Shown here: piece by piece, positions 12,239-27,200 of the stretch
Layout: every line of letters starts with the position of its first letter
Numbering within the stretch: position 1 is the stretch's first letter
NCBI RefSeq assembly: GCF_037975245.1
Contig: NC_092582.1
Coordinates: 11,820,001-11,884,000 of the forward strand
DNA from: Apostichopus japonicus
Taxonomy: Eukaryota > Echinodermata > Holothuroidea > Aspidochirotida > Stichopodidae
DNA length: 64,000 nt
Reading direction: 5' to 3'
Made by a program: the position numbers and the translations under genes
Notes under the pieces: generated by a model
Database searches by the model: none
Seen by the model: only the letters and a program-made list of their open reading frames with translations
Told to the model about the DNA's origin: nothing

Positions 12239-15200
12239 CTGATCGGAAAATGAAAAAGATCATAGGATAAAATGAGAACATGAAAAGAATCAAAACAGTC
12301 TCTCAAATTTTGACTCTTTATTAAAATTTCTCTCAGACATTAAGGTATGCTCCTTTAACCATAACATTAATGTGAGGGGAAATGCTTTGGTGTGGCAGTA
12401 TTGAGTAAATTGTAGAAATAAGAGTTTGAGTGACCATTTCTAGACTTCTAGCATATTTAGAAGCAGTGTAGATGACTATTAACAGAAACTGCAGATAATG
12501 TGATATGAAAAGGATTCTGGGCTTTAAAAGGAAGTTCTCCCACCTCTTCTATTTCCCTCCCCACCCCCCCACCCCATTCCTTATTAAAAAATGAACCTAA
12601 AGGGTGACTTTAAGCATAAATTTGATATATTGTAGATCATTAAAACATACGGTAACCAGTTCCTGTTGTATTTCTATGGCAACTTTTGAGAATTGACCCT
12701 TTAAGGAGCTGATTAAAGTGACTAAATAGTCTAATACAGACCCTTAGATCAGTCCTTCATGTTTATAGTCTGTTAGAAATTTGTCATTGACAGATGGTGT
12801 TGAACATCACATTAATGTTATCATTAATGCACTGCACTGAGGTGTCAGACATCATAAACAATTTAGTCTTAAAGCAGCATTCCAGGGATTTAGCATAACT
12901 TAACTGCTGAATATCTTGAAACAGGAACAGCTATATAAAACATTCCCAACACTCAAATGTATTTGTATTTTTGCTTCAATAAAGACATATCAAGACTAAA
13001 AATCTGCCTAAAAGTAATCCTTTAACGATCTTCAAAAGCTTTGATGATAATTAGTTTGACTCTTCTCTTAAATTACTGATCTATTTCGTCTTACATTTTG
13101 TGAGGCTGCCCTGACATCGGTGTCACCGGGAGGTAGTCTTCTTTCAGTCGTTTTGTTACCCACACTGCTACTGTCTAACTCTTCCATCGTAACGTCAAAG
13201 ACAGATGACGATTTCTTCGTCCTTCTTTCGTTCATCACTTTTTCTGCTTTTGCGTAAAACTGGGAGCTGTCTCGGATCAGCGAACAGATGATGGTGAGTA
13301 GGATTTCTAACCGAGTGCCGTCTAACGCAGGTGGGCCTTGTGAGGAAAAATAAAAAGAATCAGAGTGTTGAATTAAGGTGGGAAAATCATTTTGATGTTG
13401 CTAAGATGACATGGAAGAGCAAGAGCCAAGTATTAAGTGTAAACAAAGATGTATTTCTCAGTTGTTAGAGAAATTGTCCATTTTGCAACATTTAATAAAT
13501 TGAGAAACATTTGTGAGAATGAAAATTTTGAGCGGTTGAAGATGTTTGAGGGGCCTTATATCGAGACTGCAAGTCTAAAATCTGTGCAAAGAAAGTCACT
13601 TACTGCCATCAGCCAATTTCCTTCCTAGCAACGACTTGAGTGGCAATCCAATCAAATCACGCTTGAAGTCTAAAATCTGTGCGGCAAAAGTCACTTATGC
13701 CATCGGCCAAAGTTTCCTCCCTAGCAACGACTTGAGTGGTGATCCAATCAAATCACATACAACACTGTTTATGTGAGGCTAATGATGACTAAATCTAGTC
13801 AATGGGTTACCTGCCACATAGTAGCTGCACAGATGCAACGCATGCATATATATAGAGTAGAAAGTGCACATGTGCAAAATGTTTTAAAGATTGCCTTGGC
13901 CAGAAGAAGCATACAAAGTAGCTTCTTGGTGGAATAAAAAAAACAGCTAAAAATAAATGCATCCCAGAGATTTCAAACTGGTAGGTTCAATTTCAAATCA
14001 AATCCATGCCATTTATTCTTATGTTTGATGAGAGATTTGAGATCTTTAGTAATAATAGAATGAAAATACCGAGATATACTCACTTCTACAATAATAGAAT
14101 GAAAATACCGAGATATACTCACTTCTACAATAATAGAATGAAAATACCGAGATATACTCACTTCTACAATAATAGAATGAAAATACCAAAATATACTCAC
14201 TTCTAGTTGTTCTCTCTTCACAGTGTAGATGGAGGAGTCTCGTGAGTATGGCCAGAGAATTAGCAACACACCGCTGGACGATCCCTGTAGGATCAAGATC
14301 TGCTATATGATCAAGTCCACTTATAGACTGTAGAATATGTTTCTGTTTACTGTTTATTGACCTGCAATGGAACAGCAACAAAATAATGACAATCATTAAC
14401 AAGTAAATATAAAAATAATCAAGACATCATTGAATAACAGAATTTTTAATTTACAGTACTATTAAAAATTACAACTTTTCAGAGTCTCCTGAATAATATC
14501 AACAAAACTCTAAAGAATAGCATTAATATGTGGAGAATCAGAAAAGTAGAAACCTTTAACAGGCAGGCTGATGTGTAATACACAACATGTAGAAAATATG
14601 TTATAAGTAGTCAAGATGCAGACCAGACAAACATCTTCAAATTCAATAATGTATTTTACCAAAAAAATTGCTATTTGTTGCTATCACCAATCTCTCTCCC
14701 CTCTCATCTGCTAAACTGTTCATTTTTTTCTTCTCTTTCTATCTCTTGTTTTGCTCATTTGGCATAAGGGTGTGATAGATGCCTGACTACCTACAATTAA
14801 AGTCAATTGACTACGTTTGATATATTTTTCCTGAACAAATCAATTTAAATGATAAAATATCTGTCAGTTTTACCCTTTCCATTTTGAGAGTAAAGAGAGG
14901 TAAGTCGAAGAGATCAGAGAGAAAGCCTTCGCATGGAAAATGGACGTCATCTTCTTAGCCTGAAGATAAGAAAAAAAAACAGAAAGATAAACATGATGAC
15001 AGGCAACAAACGTTCTAGAGTGTTGGGGTAAACATGATGACAGGCAACAAACGTTCTAGAGTGGTGGGGTAAAGGCAGAGATGAAACAAGTATTTGATTA
15101 TTAAAGTGCTAAAGTATTTCATAACTCAGCAATGAAATTGTACTACAATTTCTCAACTAAAATATAAGATTTCAATTATCGTTAAAGAGGAGCGCTTGAC

Positions 15201-18200
15201 ATCTCTGAAAATACCTGAGCCTCTAGGGATGTCATCAAATGGTCCAATATTGTTCCTCTGGTAGGTTTGGTGTTCAGTCTCAGAGAATGGCCCTGCAAAA
15301 TGGACAAGATGTCAAACAAGGAAGAAGAAGAAAAGCTTAATTCACTGTCTAATTCTAGGATAAGTTTTGACCAAACATGACATTCTGTTTGACGAAACAT
15401 TAAAACAGGAGCTTTTAGTTTATTACTTCTGGTTACATTTTTATACCAGTTTTAAGGTTTAAGAAATGACCATTTTACCCAATCCAAAGCTTTAGAAAGT
15501 GGCTGGTCTATCCAAATGACGACTACCTTTTAATTATTATTTTTCAAATCCGTTATAAGAACAGACACTTAAAGGCTTTGGTGACTTCAAATACTTCATG
15601 TTATGTTTAATATTACATACACAGATTTACAGCATGTGCTTCGACATGTCCAAAATGTCTCGTCAGCGAAATTTTCAAGAAACAATGAAATATCTGGTTC
15701 TTGTAGGCAAAACACCCATTGACAGTTATACTGTCAGGAACAGATGGTATTGAATGATAAAGTAAGACCTATCTTTGATGCAGCAGCATCATTCCCTGTC
15801 AGATCAACAGACTTAAGAGAAGTGTGTTGCTGGATCCGGCTTAGGATATTCCAACACTGTACAGTTAAAAAAAGGCCAAAATATCCAATTTTTGTATTTT
15901 ACCCCCAAAAATGTGACTGATCGCACCTTTGGAATAGGTGAGCTTTTTTAAAGGTTTATTATGTTTTACAGACAATACGATACAATTTTTCAATGACTTC
16001 CTGTGTTATATTTATTATAAAGTTATGCAGGGTCGAGCAACAGCCATCTGTGATTTTGACACGGAATGACCCAGTAGTTAGAGAGATTGATTCCCAATTC
16101 CTCAATGATTCCTGACCTAAGGCTACCAGTGCCATGAGCTCGATGAATATAAAACTGACCTTTGGTGATAAAGCAATGATGAGGACAGTCCTCCAAGCTT
16201 GTAACATAACTAAAGCTTCGTGGTCACGTATGGCGTACTCTTCAAAATGATCCTTCATCTCAGCCGAATTACACAGCAGGTCGCAGAGGTACTATTATGT
16301 TAAAAACATGATATTTACACACAAAATATGTAAAGAGTAGGTATGATAGGCCAAACATTCCTCTGAGTAGATGCAAACCAATTCTACTATCTTTCATATT
16401 TTATCTTCCATCTTTCCATCTGCTCATACAACATGTTCAACATTCCCTCTGCCCAACTCCTCTCCAACCAATTCCTCCCAACCAATTCCACCGAAACCCA
16501 ATTCCTCTCCCCCCCACCCCCCCCCCCCCTGCCATCCTTCTCACCTTCCACTTCTCAATTTTGCTTTAATTTTGCAATATTTACAATATTCCATCATATA
16601 AATATATCTTCTTTTTCTTACATTATTTCATACAATACCAGTACAAACTTTAACATTCCTGTGTCAAAGGGATAGAGTAATCTATACTTTTTGTATACAT
16701 GTTCTTTTAACCAGTATAAAACAAGTAAGAGAGTTGAATGGCTGGAAGCCCTTTCTTTAAGAATATTCCTTTGGTCTGTAATTTTATTCATAATTCCCAT
16801 TCAGTTTTTACCCTCAGATGTAATTTCTGATTTGTAATAACTTTAGCAGTCATTAGTAGTATTGCTTATAGTTCAAAGTCAACCTGTTTTGTGAATGAAG
16901 CTCAGAAGTATACAAATATGCGACCAATATAAAAGAGATTTAAAGAAAAAGACGTACCTGTGACCAATACGTTAGCCGTTTCTCTTTCTCAAGTTTCTCC
17001 AGAATGACTTTGAATTCATCTCCAAGAACTTCGGATCTGGTAGAAGGAAATTTTACAAGAATTAATTATAACATCGACAATCATAATTTATCTGACAAAA
17101 CACTCATTATAATGTGAACATGGGAGCAAGATTATTTAGGATTATAAAGCATCGTAATTATCTTGAGATTAGTGAAGTAAGCAATTTATAGGCTCAGTAC
17201 ACACAGACCAAGGCACTTACTTTTCTACATGATAGCACTCCAAAGCCACCAGTTTGAGAGCATGAGCTCTGATCTTAATCTTTGACCCAGAAACCTGCAA
17301 AATCAAAGTCACACAAAACCAGAATTAATAATAAAGTGGTGTTAAAAGAGCTGGTTGCCTCTCATAACTATATTTCATCTCTTGAAACATGCACTCAAGT
17401 TTACTTAATAATTAATCAAAATATTCATCAAATGTTTACATACAATTATCACAAATAGCCAGTAGATGATGAACATTATAAGCAGTTTATGAATAGAAGC
17501 AACTTCAGCCCCGATTATCTTATGCAAATGTAGACCAGGCAAGGTACTTCTGCTATGTTGTGTGGTAGGTTTGAGGCTATGAGCATTAAAGGCTCTTACT
17601 GAAATGCAAAGACTTCTGTTCGCTAAATAATTGTTTCGTTTGACCAAATAATCCTTTTTTACATCGAAAAATTCACAAAATAGCCAGTAGTTAGCCCAAG
17701 CATGCGGTTTATGACAATAACAACTTCAGCCCCAATTCTTGTATGCAAAGCAGACCTAGCTAGGTACCCCTGCTATGACATGTGGTAGGTTTAGGCTAAG
17801 AAATGACGTCACACTTCGAAAAGTAATCAAATTCTGTTTCCTGGTATGTTAGTTTTGAAAAATAAAGTTACATAAAATAATTTTGTCTCCAATTTTGCGG
17901 GTGGTATGGAAATAATAATGCACAAGAAGTTAAAACAAAGACTTGTTAATTGACATTGCGAAGACTTGCAAACCAGGAGTATTAGCTCAGTGGTTAACGC
18001 CGGTGCGTTTCAATCATAAGGTCCCCAGTTCGAGTCACTTCAAGATTAATGTGTGTCGTCCAGTTACAGAGTTGTTGAAAATGAACAATTCATAATCACG
18101 GATGTTAAATATGAAATTTAAGAGACTGATTTCATTCGGCTTGCGGCTTTGATAAGCCAATGAGGCTTCTTCGAGAGTTCCTGCTTGCAGGAGGATCTAT

Positions 18201-21200
18201 ACATATATACATTCATACATACATACATGTTGATTCACTGCACTATTAACTAATCTTACCTTTCCAGTCTCTACAGGAGAAATATCTGACATGAGGGGTA
18301 ATGTAATGTTTTGCCAAAACTTTGGTCTGCAAGGTGAAAACAAATGCAATGATTTCAGGTTTAGATATATCTGGAATATGTACATATATATATTGTGGAC
18401 ATTATGTAAAATACATATTTGATATACCAATAACGTGAACAAATGAGGTCCTTAATTGTATTATGTAAAAGAGACAAGATTTGGAATAATTTGAAAAATG
18501 CTGGCTTTTAGGGTTGGAATATGAAAAATAAGTGTAAAGAAAAACCAAAACAAGATTCATCCATATCATCTTCCTTACTCTTATAAAAGCTAATTAAATT
18601 TTCACAGAATACTGGCACCTACCCAGAGAGACCCAAGATCTGTGATATCTACATATTACTGTCTGATTTCAAAAGTTCATCTTTTTCCCTTTAACCTTGT
18701 AAACATTTTTGCATTCATTGTATCAACTACTCCGATCTGGCTTCATAAAAGTTTTCTTGCATGTTGTAAAGAACCAACAGCTTTACAGCTTAGCTAATGC
18801 TGCCTGCAGATGTAATACCAGTAACAATGCGATGAACCATGAAATATAGAGGCCATCAACACTTACAAAGATTTCCTCCTTCCATCCAACCCCTCTCCCT
18901 GGCCCCACCTATCATTGACCTTTAGTCAGAAAACTTGTATTCTTGGTAATTACAACAATAAGGCAAGTAAACTGAAAGTCCACACTTTTCTTGACATGTT
19001 TTAGTCACAAATAAAACTTTAAATAGACCGAGGCAACACCTGAACACAACAGCTAAATACTTAGAAACATTAACAACAATAAAGACCCAAAATGTGGACG
19101 AGTGAAATACATTCTAAAGACTTTAAAAGATTGAAGCTAGAACTAAAAAGAAGTATTATTCATGTTTATTCATTGTTTATTGGATGAACCAACAAAATTT
19201 AATTGAATCAATTTTGGAGGGGGGGGGGGGGGGGCGTAAGTCTTCCTGCAATATATACATTATGCTATACATCTAGTAAATTATTAGAGAAACAGAACTT
19301 GGGTTTATGAGATATCATTGCCTATTTAGCTTCACACTGATATACAACTAAGGTAGTATTAATAAGTATTAATAGTCATTACCGTTTCCTGAGCAGAGCC
19401 ATGGCAACTTCTCTGCGGTCTTGCCAGATGGCTTGAAGAAATCCAAGAGCAGAGCAATGAAAGTCAGGCGGACAGTGGGTGGTACCCTAGGAAATAGGAA
19501 GGAAACAGATGATAGAAGAAATTAAATAGGAAAACAGCAAAGGAGACTATATATTATTTGTATACCAGTAGTGTTTATCCAGTGAAAATAAACATGTCCA
19601 GAAAATCGGTGCACTAAATTTCCAGGACACGTGTAGTGGTCAATACAGCAGATGCTATGTAAGCACAATGGATGTAATTAACACCAAAGTAATATGTTTA
19701 TGTAAATGTCAATAGGGCGATCCATAATGCATTGTAATATTAGCATAGTTTACTCTGAATATCATTCATAATATGTGATTCCATCTGGGAGGGGGAGGGA
19801 AATGGGAGGGGGAAGGGTTGGAGCATTATCCAGGATTTCGGGCTCTCATTTACACTATCAGTGTTGGCCATGTGGAAATAAAAAACAAAGCCAGCAATTG
19901 TTTTAATCATCGTGGTGAATCCATACTGGAGTAATTGGCCTGACATTTGTACGGCGTCTCATGTATTGTATAAAGTTATGCATACCTGTCTTTCCTCTTC
20001 CAACAGCTCGAGAATTGTGTTTAAGACGCTTGATTTACTTATCTCCATCTACAAGGGAGATGAAAGAAAACCACCATCATATTTTGGACATGTGGCTAAA
20101 CTTGTTCAATTTTGAGCCTGATAACCACAAAATGAAGAAAACAAAAGCAAACATTGATAACAGAGAACCATCATCTCATAAGGTGAGAATAAATACATTC
20201 AAGCTACTGCCCTCTATCGCCAAAGATTACCAGTATTAACACCTTACATCTCATAAGGTGAGAATAAATACATTCAAGCTACTGCCCTCTATCGCCAAAG
20301 ATTCCCAGTATTAACGCCTTACCTCTTGGACGTCCGCATCGGCAGACTGCTTTTTGCCCGCTTTCTCATCGGTCTGTTCCTTTGGCTGGAGGTTCAGGAA
20401 TAGCTCACTCAGTCCTGGCTGTGTCTCCACTGCTTGTGTCAACAGATCCAAGATGCCCACTTTTAACCGAGTATCCTTAAAACATTTGAAACAAAAGGAT
20501 CCAATGAAAGAAACAGAAGAAGTGCAAAGTTTATCTACCTGAATAGAACACCACAAGAAACAGAAGTAACGTAATCATTACTCTCCACTTCAAGGAGTAT
20601 TCCCTGCGGATGAAAGTTCATTGCAGTTGAAATTTTCTGCATCTTTAGGTCAAACCACATCCTCATATCATCTTGTATGGCAAAGATATGATTTTTTTCT
20701 CTCCAAATTTTACAATATTTTATGATGTGCATCTGACAACAGCAAAGAAAGTAAGTGATGTTGTCATAGCAATTGAGTTGAAGTGACTTTTGCTTTTGTT
20801 ATATTTCCTTTTCTTTTTCTGTCTGCAAAAGAAAATCATATTTTACCAAGAAAAGTTACAATTTGATGAGATTCTTAAAATAGATTTACATTGACAGCAA
20901 TTAAAGCAAACTCTCCAAATGTTTCATATGTCAAGGATAAAGAAGAAGATTATAATAAACAAAATTGAAGCTGTAATAGAACATTTGCTATGACAACATC
21001 ACAGACCACTTTCCGTAATCCACTTCCTGGAGTAAGTGTGCATGTTTAGCCGGTTATAATATTAAAGTTACATGCAATCAAAAAAATCTTGACTAAGGGA
21101 CTAGATATTGATATGGGACTTCTAATGGCAGTCTGGAATTACATTTCGAGTGTTGGAGTGTTAGCTTGGAGTGTTAGTTCAGTGGTTAACGCTGGTGCCT

Positions 21201-24200
21201 TTCAATCATAAGGTCCCCGGTTCGAGTCACTCCCAGATTAATGTATGTTGTCCAGTTACAGAGTTGTTGACAATTAACAATTCATAATCATGGACGTTAA
21301 AATATGAATCTAAGAGACTGACTGCGGTCAGCTTGCGGCTTTGATAAGCCAATGATGGCTTCTTCGCGAGTTCCTGCTTGCAGGAGGATCTAAAATATAC
21401 ATACATTTCTCTCTTTAAGATCAGTGTTACAGTGTCCACCTACAAGAATAACAGGGCTTACCTCAACATGATTCTGTAACCTGGAGATGAAGGTATCTCT
21501 CACTGCTGGTGCTTGGTTTCCAAGACAACCATAAAGTGACATTGGAGCAACCTTATATGTGAAAAGAAGATGAAACAAATGATTCGTATGTACTTGTGTC
21601 AGGAATCATTGCCAAATTTGATTGTAGCATATTAAATATTTTTAATGGTCATCGTGTATTCAAGGCATCTTTAATATTGAATTATCATCAGACATAAAGG
21701 GCCACTAAAGAAACATGATGAAACAGAAATGAATTATTGATGTAAGCTGTAACTTACTGCTTACTGAATATCAATTCATGAAATAAACTTCTATACTTGA
21801 GGAAGGGATGTACATGAGGGATGAGGGTGGGGGAGGGGTCCTTTCTCTTTTTCATTGTTTGCTAATGTCCTATACTGTCTTTTTAGACGCAAGTGTTCCT
21901 CAAAGTTCTAAATTGAAAAGAGAAATATAAATCTGTGAGACATATACAAATCTCATGAAATAAGGAAACACAAAATCTTTTCCTGACAGGTCTGTGCTCA
22001 TTGCTTAACATTAATACTAACACATTTGCCTCACAGCTGTACAAAGCTAAATCATAACACAAGACAGAGAAACAAAAGCATATTACAAAATCTATTTCAT
22101 CTATCTACAGCACGTCCTAAGAGTTAACCTCAAATTTTGCAAAACCTCACACAGAAGAAACCCAACATATGAAAAACCAAAGATTCTTACCACTGCTAGT
22201 CTCCTGAGAAACAAGGTGGCCAGAGTCGGTAACTTTGGATCCTGACGGTGATAAATGTATCCGGCAATCACCGCTACCAGGTGCGGTTGATGGGGTAGGC
22301 CTGTGGTATGGGCGGTGAGGGCTTCCTCCAGGGGACAGGCTGGTTGGCCCAGGGGCTTCAGTAGCAAAAGACGATTCAGCACAGAGAGCGATAATTTGAT
22401 GAGCTGACAGAGATCTAAAGCACTGCCTTGCATAGAACTGTGGAAAGTTGGAGACAATGAAAGCAGGTTAAAAAAATACGCTAAGATTGAAATATAAAAT
22501 ATGCTTCAATTTAATGAACAGCAAGTCTTGTGAAAAATTTCAAATTCTTGTCATTTTCTAGTCTCCGGATGAATTTTCTGCATTCCTCTTAAGACTTCTG
22601 TCCTCATGATCAGACGTTTAAAACTATGACAAATAGAAACCATGGGTGTGCCTAAGTGATTCAGCTCAAAGATCTTTTGGGGAAAAAAAAAGGTGAGAAA
22701 GCATGTCAAACTATGGATCTCTTGCCTTGAGAATACCAAATTCACACTTCACAGTAAAAGGTACTGTAGGTTTTACACGACTAACTAATCTGAGAGAGTC
22801 ATTTTCATTTTACCGTGTTACACGGTGGAATGACATATGGCTGAGTGTCTTCTGGTGTCTCAAACTGACCGCCATTTTGATCATTTGTTCTCACATGATT
22901 GCATCAAATATTTCCTTCTTTGACTGATTTCTATAATATTTATGGCTTCTTATCAAGTGCTAAACTCAGGGATAAATTTAGTGATTAGACTTTTCATTGC
23001 AACTTCGGTGGCTTCTATCATAAAATAATGTCTGTTATCACAAAATAATGAAAAGACACAAGCATTGTGTCTGTGAAAATTGCTAGTCATCTTTGTATTT
23101 GTCCAGCAACTGTGTCATACTTGCTTATAGCGTTCTGCTATGTGTTACCAGATAAATTAAAACTGTAATAACAACAGTGTGGTTTACTCTGATGGGAATG
23201 TAAATGAAATCTGCTTTCCAGGATTTATTCAGTCTATTTAATGTCTGCAATCCCAACATGAGATATTAGACAGCCAGACAGCTAGGATTATACCAAAACT
23301 ACATTATAAACACATAAACATTTCATTTTTCTAGTATGAACTTGTGCAGCAGTTTCTGTGAGGATAAAGACACTCCTTGAAATGGCGCCTTGCATTTCTC
23401 ACCTCCCATTCTCGATCAGTTTCTGCTCTAAGGTATCAACTCCTGTCCCAGCCACAGAGAGTAAGGCCTGTCCCGCTGGGGTGTACAATAGGCCATGTAT
23501 ACAAGCTTCCAGCACAGTCACACTAAAAGGATCAATCACAAAGTTCAACATTGATACAAATCACCATCAGAAGAAGAATTGACTAGAAAGATAAATAAAT
23601 ATGTTTTAAGATTCCCAAAACCATTCAACTGTTATGTGAGTTATGTTGATGACATACTGTCCAATAGTAACAAAAATATGACAAAGCAAAGAGCTTTGAA
23701 GAAGAACTGTGGTGAAAGTTTTCATTTCATGACAACAAACACAAATTGAGCAAGTCTAAATATGACATCATCAAGCTTCTTGTGCTTGAAACTAATATAT
23801 TATGTTTCAAACAAAGTGAAATAATTAATAATGGTAAATGTTTGCCCTTTGGAACATTTGCATAAATGACAAGACAAAGAGAGGGGAAAATTAACGATCA
23901 TTTATCGGTATAAACCTGACCTTTTCTTTTCATGATCCGTTTTCTGAAACTTTTCGACTGGGACAGGTACGACATTCAGAACATGATGAAAAACTTCCAA
24001 TGTCTTCAATCCTGTTACAAACATTTAAGAGAAAGTATGTTATTTTATTTATTACTTTATATTATGTCAAGGTTATGGTAGAAGAAGGAAAGATGAGACG
24101 TGAATATGAGGGGGAGGGGGGGGGGGGAGAGGAGGATGAGGATGAGGAGGAGGAGGAGAAGGAGGAGGAGGAGGAGGAGGAGGAGGAGGAGGAGGAGGGA

Positions 24201-27200
24201 TTACATCATCCATGCGATACATAATTGCTAAACGTTCTTAACCATCCGTGCAGTACTGTGATCACATATAATGCACACCTCGACTGAATTCATTGATAGC
24301 TTTGGAAGAATGGAGAGTTGGACTCACTCTAAATTTTTCTAGTGATTTAAATATAAGTGACTTAAAAGTTTGACAGACCTTTCAGTTAAAGAAGATCAAA
24401 ATAAAACAGCCGCTTTGACGGTAACTTTTAAATCCTTCCAAAACTCTACTAAATGATTTGTCTTCCTTCAAGATGATGTAAGAAATTAGTTTTTATCACA
24501 GTTGATGAACAAGTTGTAAGAGAGCTGTGTAAATGGTAGCAGACACTGAACCAATACTTGCATACATCCAGACAGTAAGGGCAGGGATGGGGCTTAGGAC
24601 AGGAGAGGATAAAGGGAAGTAGCTGTAGAGAACTTATTTGTAAGAAGACACATTTCAATAGATTAGTTTAGCTTAATGCACAGTACACGAAAATGAAAAA
24701 AGAAGAAAAAGAAGCAGAAAAAAAATGTTACTGACCAATTTCATCTTTATCTGAAAAGGTAACATATCGCCACTTCTGAAAGTTTGCAAAGATGTACTTC
24801 TGAGTGAATATAATGCAGGCCAGTAAATCCTGTGAAACTGCTACACTTGTATCAGAATTTGACAGGGCCTGCAAGAATTAAAGGGTTGTATCAAAATGTT
24901 ATGAAGAAACACGTTATATGTGACACATGTTTGAATATTAACATTAATCAGGGTGAAAACAATGTAATCTAGTAGCTGAGAGGTTGTGGGTTCAATTCCT
25001 GATTGCCTAAAATAAGGAGCTTCGTATTTCATCCAAGAATTGCACTTACTTTCCCGCCTGAGATGGTCATTCCAAATGGTACAGAAAAGCTCAAAATGAG
25101 CTCGACCTGTATATTGGGCAGCCAACCGATGTATCCTGCGGGTAATAAAGCCAGTTTGCTTCTCCCGCAAGAACATTTGACTGGGTGAATGAACTTATTG
25201 ACCTATGAGGACATATTCACAAGCTACTGACCTTGACAATGGTTTGAAGAATCTCCAGGTAGCTTTTAGTGACATGGTATTGGCCACATGGTTGTTCTTT
25301 CTCCTGGAGGAGCCTTCCAAGGTCACCTGGATAGATACCCTCACCACTGTAAACATGGCAGAATTATTAAATAAGCTAAATGAAAATTAGTGCACAACAA
25401 GAATATCTATCCTATGTACCCTATGTACTAAGGTATTCTATGTACTAAGGAGTGTTAGCTCTGTGGTTAACGCTGGTGCCTTCCAATCATAAGGTCCCTG
25501 GTTCGAGTCACTCCAAGATTAATGTATGTCGTCCAGTTACAGAGTTGTTGACAATTCATAATCATGGATGTTAAATATGAATGTAAGAGACTGACTTTGG
25601 TCAGCTTGCGGCTTTGGTAAGCCAATGATGGCTTCTTCGCAAGTTCCTGCTTGCAGGAGGATCTAAAATACATACATGTACCCAACACTGACTTAAATTT
25701 TGTATTTCAAAGATGTTCTTGTTCATGAAGGTCTGAGGCCAATGATCCCAGCTGGGCCTTTACTTTAATAATTGCCAACAGATGAGGTGACTTTACAGAC
25801 CCGAATGTTTGATAACGGAGATAGAATAATTACTAATGACTGCAATAAGTTCACGCCTCAGTTTACTTCTGATGGGCCTCCCTTTGATTGATAGTTCTCT
25901 CAATGGAATGTTGTGATGGAAAACACTACCTGAAATTCTACAGTTGTATGACTGCATTTGTGTGAGTGTGTGAAATTTCACATCAAAACTTTCTTCTTGT
26001 AAATTTTTTTGGCATGATAATCCACAATTTGAATTACGTAAACCCATGCCTTTTAAGGTCCAAAAATCACTGGTAGGACGTACTCCTCTGGCAATACCCT
26101 TCCAGTTTTAATTCAAAAGTGTTGCACTTGACTTGCACTGATTGTGAACATGTTGGGCTCTGTTTTTTTTCAGGTTTTAAAATTGTCAGTAAAGTTAGAC
26201 CATCTTACCTAACAGCCAGTTCAACATCTGTGTACAAGTTTCCAGTTTGAGGAAGAAAGCCACAATCTTGCAGAAGTTGCCATACCTGCAAAATAGCAAC
26301 ATGAATTCAAATCATTTTTAACACTTATTACATGTGCACACAACACTATAATTTAGGGGCACGGCCATGTGGGTACCTCTGGGTGTCTTTAGCCCACCAC
26401 CCCCACTGAACATGATAAAGGGGAAGGCTCCCCCCCTCAAACACTGGCAGACATTATATTACAAAAAGTTGTAATTTTTCAACATCATATCAAAAGTTGC
26501 ACAATATGGTACCAGTTTGCATCTAAGCATCGCAATTTGAACAAAATTTCTCAAAAGGGGATAGGACACCCATCTCCTAAGAATCCTCCCCTGGATGACT
26601 TAAAATCTTAGCCCATGCCCTGCTGCACAGTACGAAAAGGTGGTTATTCCTGCTATAATTATTTCAATGTATATGTTTATAGTTTAAACTGTACAAACTT
26701 TTGGAAACTAAACACTAACGGTTAAGAATGACACAATTGCTCTAAATTTAATAGTGGGTAAGACTAAAGAAAATAAATTTTTCTTTCCCAAACCCCCCCA
26801 ACCATTACCAAACAATGTGCTGTCGGCTAAGTCACAAGAATACTTCAAAATATGTGCCACAACCAAACTCCTGTAATGACTTCTTAAGTCTGACAAATAA
26901 TAGGGGCATGGCATGCTAATCTCCATAAAGCAACTATCTTTGTGACAGCGGTTACATCTAGTAGGAAGTCAGTTCATTCTTGGAGCATTTTACCTTTTGC
27001 GGTTCCTGCGTGGCAATGACGTTGAGGCATTTAATGCACCCTGCGATGAGCTCAAGAGGTGGAGACTGTAGTCTTGATAGACTGTAAGTAATAAGATGGA
27101 GAAAGAACTCATCCACTGTGGTCAGTCCTACAGTTTCTACTATTATATCATATTTTACATAACTCTGCAGCCAACCGTATTAATGTAACTCTTGCCACAG

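Noticed and set aside
17975-18060. Functional tRNA gene
   Set aside because: The A and B boxes are tRNA-like, but no full cloverleaf with acceptor stem is seen, and the same sequence recurs with a SINE body.
24000-24224. Acidic open frame of E and G residues
   Set aside because: It is a translation of the (GGA)n microsatellite.
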